In this document: positions 61,847 through 64,000 of the stretch, piece by piece
Layout: every line of letters begins with the position of its first letter
How positions within the stretch are numbered: position 1 is the first letter of the stretch
Origin: Pseudomonas furukawaii
Lineage (GTDB): Bacteria > Pseudomonadota > Gammaproteobacteria > Pseudomonadales > Pseudomonadaceae
Reading direction: 5' to 3'
Assembly: GCF_002355475.1 (NCBI RefSeq)
Contig: NZ_AP014862.1
Location: 2,170,001 to 2,234,000 of the forward strand
Length of the DNA stretch: 64,000 nt
Translations under genes and position numbers: made by a program
The notes under the pieces: generated by a model
The model's input: only the letters and a program-made list of their open reading frames with translations
What the model was told of the DNA's origin: nothing
Database searches by the model: none

Positions 61847-62019
61847 CTACTGTCTCTGGATCCGATGGGGAACGATAATGCTCTCCATAGGCAGCCTAGA
61901 CAGAATTAGGTTCCTTGGAAGGAATTTCCGGTTGTCGGTTTGCTTGTCTGATGGGGTGTGGTCTGTTTGGGTTTGCAGGGTTGGGCTGTGAATCGGGCGG
62001 GGAAGTGCTTGGAGGATTC

Positions 62020-62262
62020 ATGAAGCTGATGCTTCAGCGACGGCTCCAGTCGCAGGTCGATAAGGTGCTGCCGGGGTTTATCGTGAAATGCGAGTATTCC
62101 TCGGGGCGCGTCATCAATATCTGCCTCCGCAATCCTGCGACGCTGGAGGCGTTGCGTATTACGGGGGTTACGCTGGAATCCCTTGTCGGACAGGGGGTGC
62201 TGGATGAGGTCGTGGATCAGTTGATGTTCGAGATCACCACCGTCGCTGGGGGTGGCAGGTGA
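62020..62262 (+). CDS. DUF1652-like small protein
   Basis: An 80-aa protein with a strong Shine-Dalgarno (GGAGGA, 62011-62016) before the ATG at 62020; the frame upstream is not convincing. The segment VKCEYSSGRVINICLRNPAT, then RITGVTLESL, resembles the beta-hairpin plus helix layout of Pseudomonas DUF1652 proteins, but the match is from memory of the family shape and is moderate. It converges with the 50-aa gene whose stop is ten bases away. Confidence 0.6.
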   Translation: MKLMLQRRLQSQVDKVLPGFIVKCEYSSGRVINICLRNPATLEALRITGVTLESLVGQGVLDEVVDQLMFEITTVAGGGR

Positions 62263-62271
62263 TGTGTGGCG

Positions 62272-62424
62272 TCAGTCGCAGCTGATCAGCATTCCGTGAC
62301 AGACCTGCAGTCGGTTGCGTCCGCGCTTCAGTAGCAGGGGTTCACGGGAGGTGATGGTCCAGCCCCGGTTGAGCAGGTCGTCGATGTGGGCGCGTAGTCC
62401 GTGAAACTTCCGTTGTTCTTTCAT
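62272..62424 (-). CDS. Small conserved-looking protein (50 aa)
   Basis: A 50-codon gene reading MKEQRKFHGLRAHIDDLL at its start and QVCHGMLISCD at its end. A near-perfect Shine-Dalgarno (GGAGGG) sits four bases before the ATG. The protein is basic in the middle (KRGRNRLQ), with two cysteines and a probable N-terminal helix (LRAHIDDLLNRGW). It converges with the DUF1652-like gene at ten bases. Strong start signals and full coding-like codon choice support a real gene; function is unknown. Confidence 0.6.
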   Translation of the reverse strand: MKEQRKFHGLRAHIDDLLNRGWTITSREPLLLKRGRNRLQVCHGMLISCD

Positions 62425-62679
62425 GGGGCCCTCCGTTGGCGGGGGGGGATGATATCAGAGTGCATTCGCGAGGAAATGGGTTGGGCTCATTGAGGGTGCG
62501 GGTGGGGTGTGCGAGCGTTGCCCTTGAGTGGTTCCTGCTGCCTTTGTAGTGGCTCTCTCGTCCTTTCTGGTCCTCGATTTCTTCGTCTAAGTGATTGATT
62601 TTTTTTGTGATAGCATTCCGCTTGCGATGTCGCGCCGACTATTGTGTCGGTGTGATGGCTCTGTGTCTTGCGGGGCGAG

Positions 62680-62702
62680 AAGGTGCCTTAGGCGCCTTTT
62701 TT
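62680..62702 (+). terminator. Terminator/attenuator in the thrS leader
   Basis: AAGGTGCC, TTA, GGCGCCTT followed by a six-T run (62697-62702). It has the form of an intrinsic terminator but lies about 195 nt upstream of the thrS start, with no gene ending just before it, so it may be a transcriptional attenuator or the end of a short RNA. Confidence 0.65.
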
Positions 62703-62857
62703 CGTGGTCTCGCTTGTGGCGGCTTTCGCTTTCTGTAAGCATTCCGCTCTTATTTATTACCTCCAGTGACTCTGGTTCGGCCCAGGTTGGCTGCAAGGCT
62801 CCTGCCACCGTATGGCGGGCATACCACCGAATCGCTTACTGGCTCATCCCAACCCAT

Positions 62858-62878
62858 GTGGCCTTTGGTAGAGGTCAC
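62858..62878 (+). promoter_or_regulatory. Candidate thrS translational operator mimicking the tRNA-Thr anticodon arm
   Basis: A 7-bp stem (GTGGCCT with AGGTCAC, one G-U pair) closes a 7-nt loop TTGGTAG. The loop has U at the position of tRNA residue 33, GGU at 34-36 and A at 37, i.e. the anticodon of tRNA-Thr(GGU). It ends four bases before the Shine-Dalgarno AGGAGAGGAGG (62883-62893). In E. coli, ThrRS represses its own translation by binding such a tRNA-like leader; the analogy here is inference. Confidence 0.6.
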
Positions 62879-62897
62879 CACTAGGAGAGGAGGCGCC

Positions 62898-64000
62898 ATG
62901 CCCATCATTACTCTTCCCGACGGCAGTCAGCGTTCGTTCGATAGGCCTGTATCTGTGCTCGAGGTCGCCCAGTCCATTGGTGCGGGCCTCGCCAAGGCCA
63001 CCTTGGCTGGCAAGGTGAACGGCAAGCAGGTTGATGCTTGCGACTTGATCGAATCCGACGCGACCTTGCAGATCATTACGCCGAAGGACGAGGAGGGGCT
63101 GGAGATTATTCGTCACTCCTGCGCGCACCTCGTGGGGCATGCGGTCAAGCAGCTTTATCCGACTGCGCGGATGGTGATCGGTCCTGTAATCGACGAGGGG
63201 TTCTATTACGACATCGCCTTCGAGCGCCCCTTCACTCCCGAGGATTTGGCGGCCATCGAGAAGCGTATGGGCGAGCTGATCGAGAAGGACTACGACGTCA
63301 TCAAGAAGATGACGCCTCGTGCCGAAGTGATCGAGGTGTTCAAGGCGCGTGGCGAGGAGTACAAGCTGCGCCTGATCGATGACATGCCTGACGAAACCGC
63401 CATGGGTTTGTACTTCCATGAGGAGTACGTCGATATGTGCCGCGGTCCGCACGTGCCGAATACCCGGTTCCTCAAGGCGTTCAAGCTGACCAAGATTTCC
63501 GGTGCCTACTGGCGTGGCGACTCCAAGAACGAGCAGTTGCAGCGCATCTATGGCACCGCTTGGGCGGACAAGAAGCAGCTGGCGGCCTACGTTCAGCGCA
63601 TCGAGGAGGCCGAGAAGCGCGATCATCGTCGTATCGGCAAGCAGTTGGACCTTTTCCATTTGCAGGAAGAGGCTCCGGGCATGGTGTTCTGGCATCCCAA
63701 TGGCTGGACCGTCTATCAGGTGCTCGAGCAGTACATGCGCAAGGTCCAGCGCGATCATGGCTACGTCGAGGTGCGCACCCCGCAGGTTGTGGATCGCATA
63801 CTCTGGGAGCGTTCCGGCCACTGGTCGAACTATGCCGAGAATATGTTCACCACTTCGTCGGAAAGCCGCGACTACGCGGTGAAGCCGATGAACTGCCCGT
63901 GCCACGTGCAGATATTCAACCAGGGCCTGAAGTCCTATCGTGACCTGCCTCTGCGCCTGGCTGAGTTCGGTGCTTGCCATCGCAACGAACCCTCGGGGGC
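62898..64000 (+). CDS. thrS: Threonyl-tRNA synthetase, 3' truncated by window edge
   Basis: A class II synthetase that charges tRNA-Thr and edits Ser-tRNA-Thr. The start at 62898 ([18 protein letters not shown]) follows an excellent Shine-Dalgarno. The first 367 codons are present. They include the N-terminal TGS domain (residues about 1-61), the editing domain with [16 protein letters not shown] and RGPHVPNT, and the start of the catalytic core ([11 protein letters not shown], with the zinc-ligand cysteine). The window ends in class II motif 2, around CHRNEPSG. In Pseudomonas infC, rpmI and rplT usually follow. Confidence 0.97.
   Translation, partial: MPIITLPDGSQRSFDRPVSVLEVAQSIGAGLAKATLAGKVNGKQVDACDLIESDATLQIITPKDEEGLEIIRHSCAHLVGHAVKQLYPTARMVIGPVIDEGFYYDIAFERPFTPEDLAAIEKRMGELIEKDYDVIKKMTPRAEVIEVFKARGEEYKLRLIDDMPDETAMGLYFHEEYVDMCRGPHVPNTRFLKAFKLTKISGAYWRGDSKNEQLQRIYGTAWADKKQLAAYVQRIEEAEKRDHRRIGKQLDLFHLQEEAPGMVFWHPNGWTVYQVLEQYMRKVQRDHGYVEVRTPQVVDRILWERSGHWSNYAENMFTTSSESRDYAVKPMNCPCHVQIFNQGLKSYRDLPLRLAEFGACHRNEPSG

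Larger units (their letters stand above)
62425..62897. other. Gene-poor 473-nt region and thrS leader
   Basis: No convincing gene. The 5' part (62425-62600) is AT-richer and holds the unassigned promoter of the 50-aa gene, and probably of thrS; I could not fix a -10/-35 pair. The 3' part is the thrS leader, with a hairpin CCGAC/GTCGG (62635-62650), a terminator-like hairpin (62680-62702), a hairpin GTATG/CATAC (62810-62824), and an anticodon-arm-like stem-loop (62858-62878) directly before the thrS ribosome binding site. Confidence 0.6.

Noticed and set aside
62591..62884. A 97-codon plus-strand frame covering the thrS leader
   Set aside because: Low-quality composition, spans hairpins and a terminator, and no Shine-Dalgarno; better explained as untranslated leader.

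Overview
The window is chromosomal DNA of a high-GC gammaproteobacterium, almost certainly a Pseudomonas of the P. aeruginosa-like group. The gene order follows the P. aeruginosa core chromosome for most of its length: tRNA Arg-His-Leu-His, tig, clpP, clpX, lon, hupB, ppiD, fabI, a yej-type ABC system, mltD, gloB, methyltransferase, rnhA, dnaQ, ldcA, nhaB, a crotonase, fimL, nudC, an SDR/phosphotransferase/SCP2 cluster, sohB, cysI, an rlmN-like gene, metH, cti and nfuA. Species cannot be fixed from the sequence alone. I see no prophage, insertion sequence, integron, CRISPR array or secretion island.

Layout. (1) 1-3870: the end of glnS overlaps cysS, which faces folD across a shared bidirectional terminator. 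(2) 4134-4649: four tRNA genes, with tRNA-His and its terminator present twice. (3) 4899-13362: protein folding and quality control (tig, clpP, clpX, lon with a sigma-32-like promoter, ppiD) plus nucleoid protein hupB. (4) 13493-21695: fabI and a five-gene peptide-type ABC transporter with two tandem binding proteins. (5) 21930-27926: an HDOD-GAF regulator, then mltD, gloB, a methyltransferase, rnhA and dnaQ. (6) 28043-37008: lysine decarboxylase, NhaB antiporter, a dienoyl-CoA-isomerase-like crotonase, the type IV pilus/cAMP regulator fimL, nudC, a TSUP permease and an unknown membrane protein. (7) 37018-37200: REP-type repeats. (8) 37282-43268: lipid/acyl-CoA-flavoured genes (SDR, APH-like phosphotransferase, SCP2, histidine phosphatase), sohB, and a hydrolase divergent from a TetR regulator. 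(9) 43312-53205: cysI with a DUF934 partner, several small or unknown proteins, an RlmN-like radical SAM enzyme and cobalamin-dependent metH. (10) 53378-56388: cti (membrane fatty acid cis/trans isomerase) and nfuA with an IscR-like site. (11) 56476-61078: accessory genes, including a broken MFS gene, DUF1272, a GlxA-type regulator, a C39-like lipoprotein without its catalytic residues and an amine/gamma-glutamyl-polyamine oxidase. (12) 61263-64000: tRNA-Val, then a gene-poor stretch with small lineage-type genes, then the start of thrS.

The observation I find most worth following up is the thrS leader. Immediately before the thrS Shine-Dalgarno is a 7-bp stem with a 7-nt loop that copies the geometry and anticodon of a tRNA-Thr(GGU) anticodon arm, with a second hairpin and a terminator-like hairpin upstream. 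This resembles in principle the translational operator known for E. coli thrS. Other notable items are a 50-codon gene facing a DUF1652-like gene, a secreted six-cysteine protein, the pseudo-peptidase lipoprotein, the internally deleted MFS gene and the candidate IscR box at nfuA. The rest is ordinary core genome.
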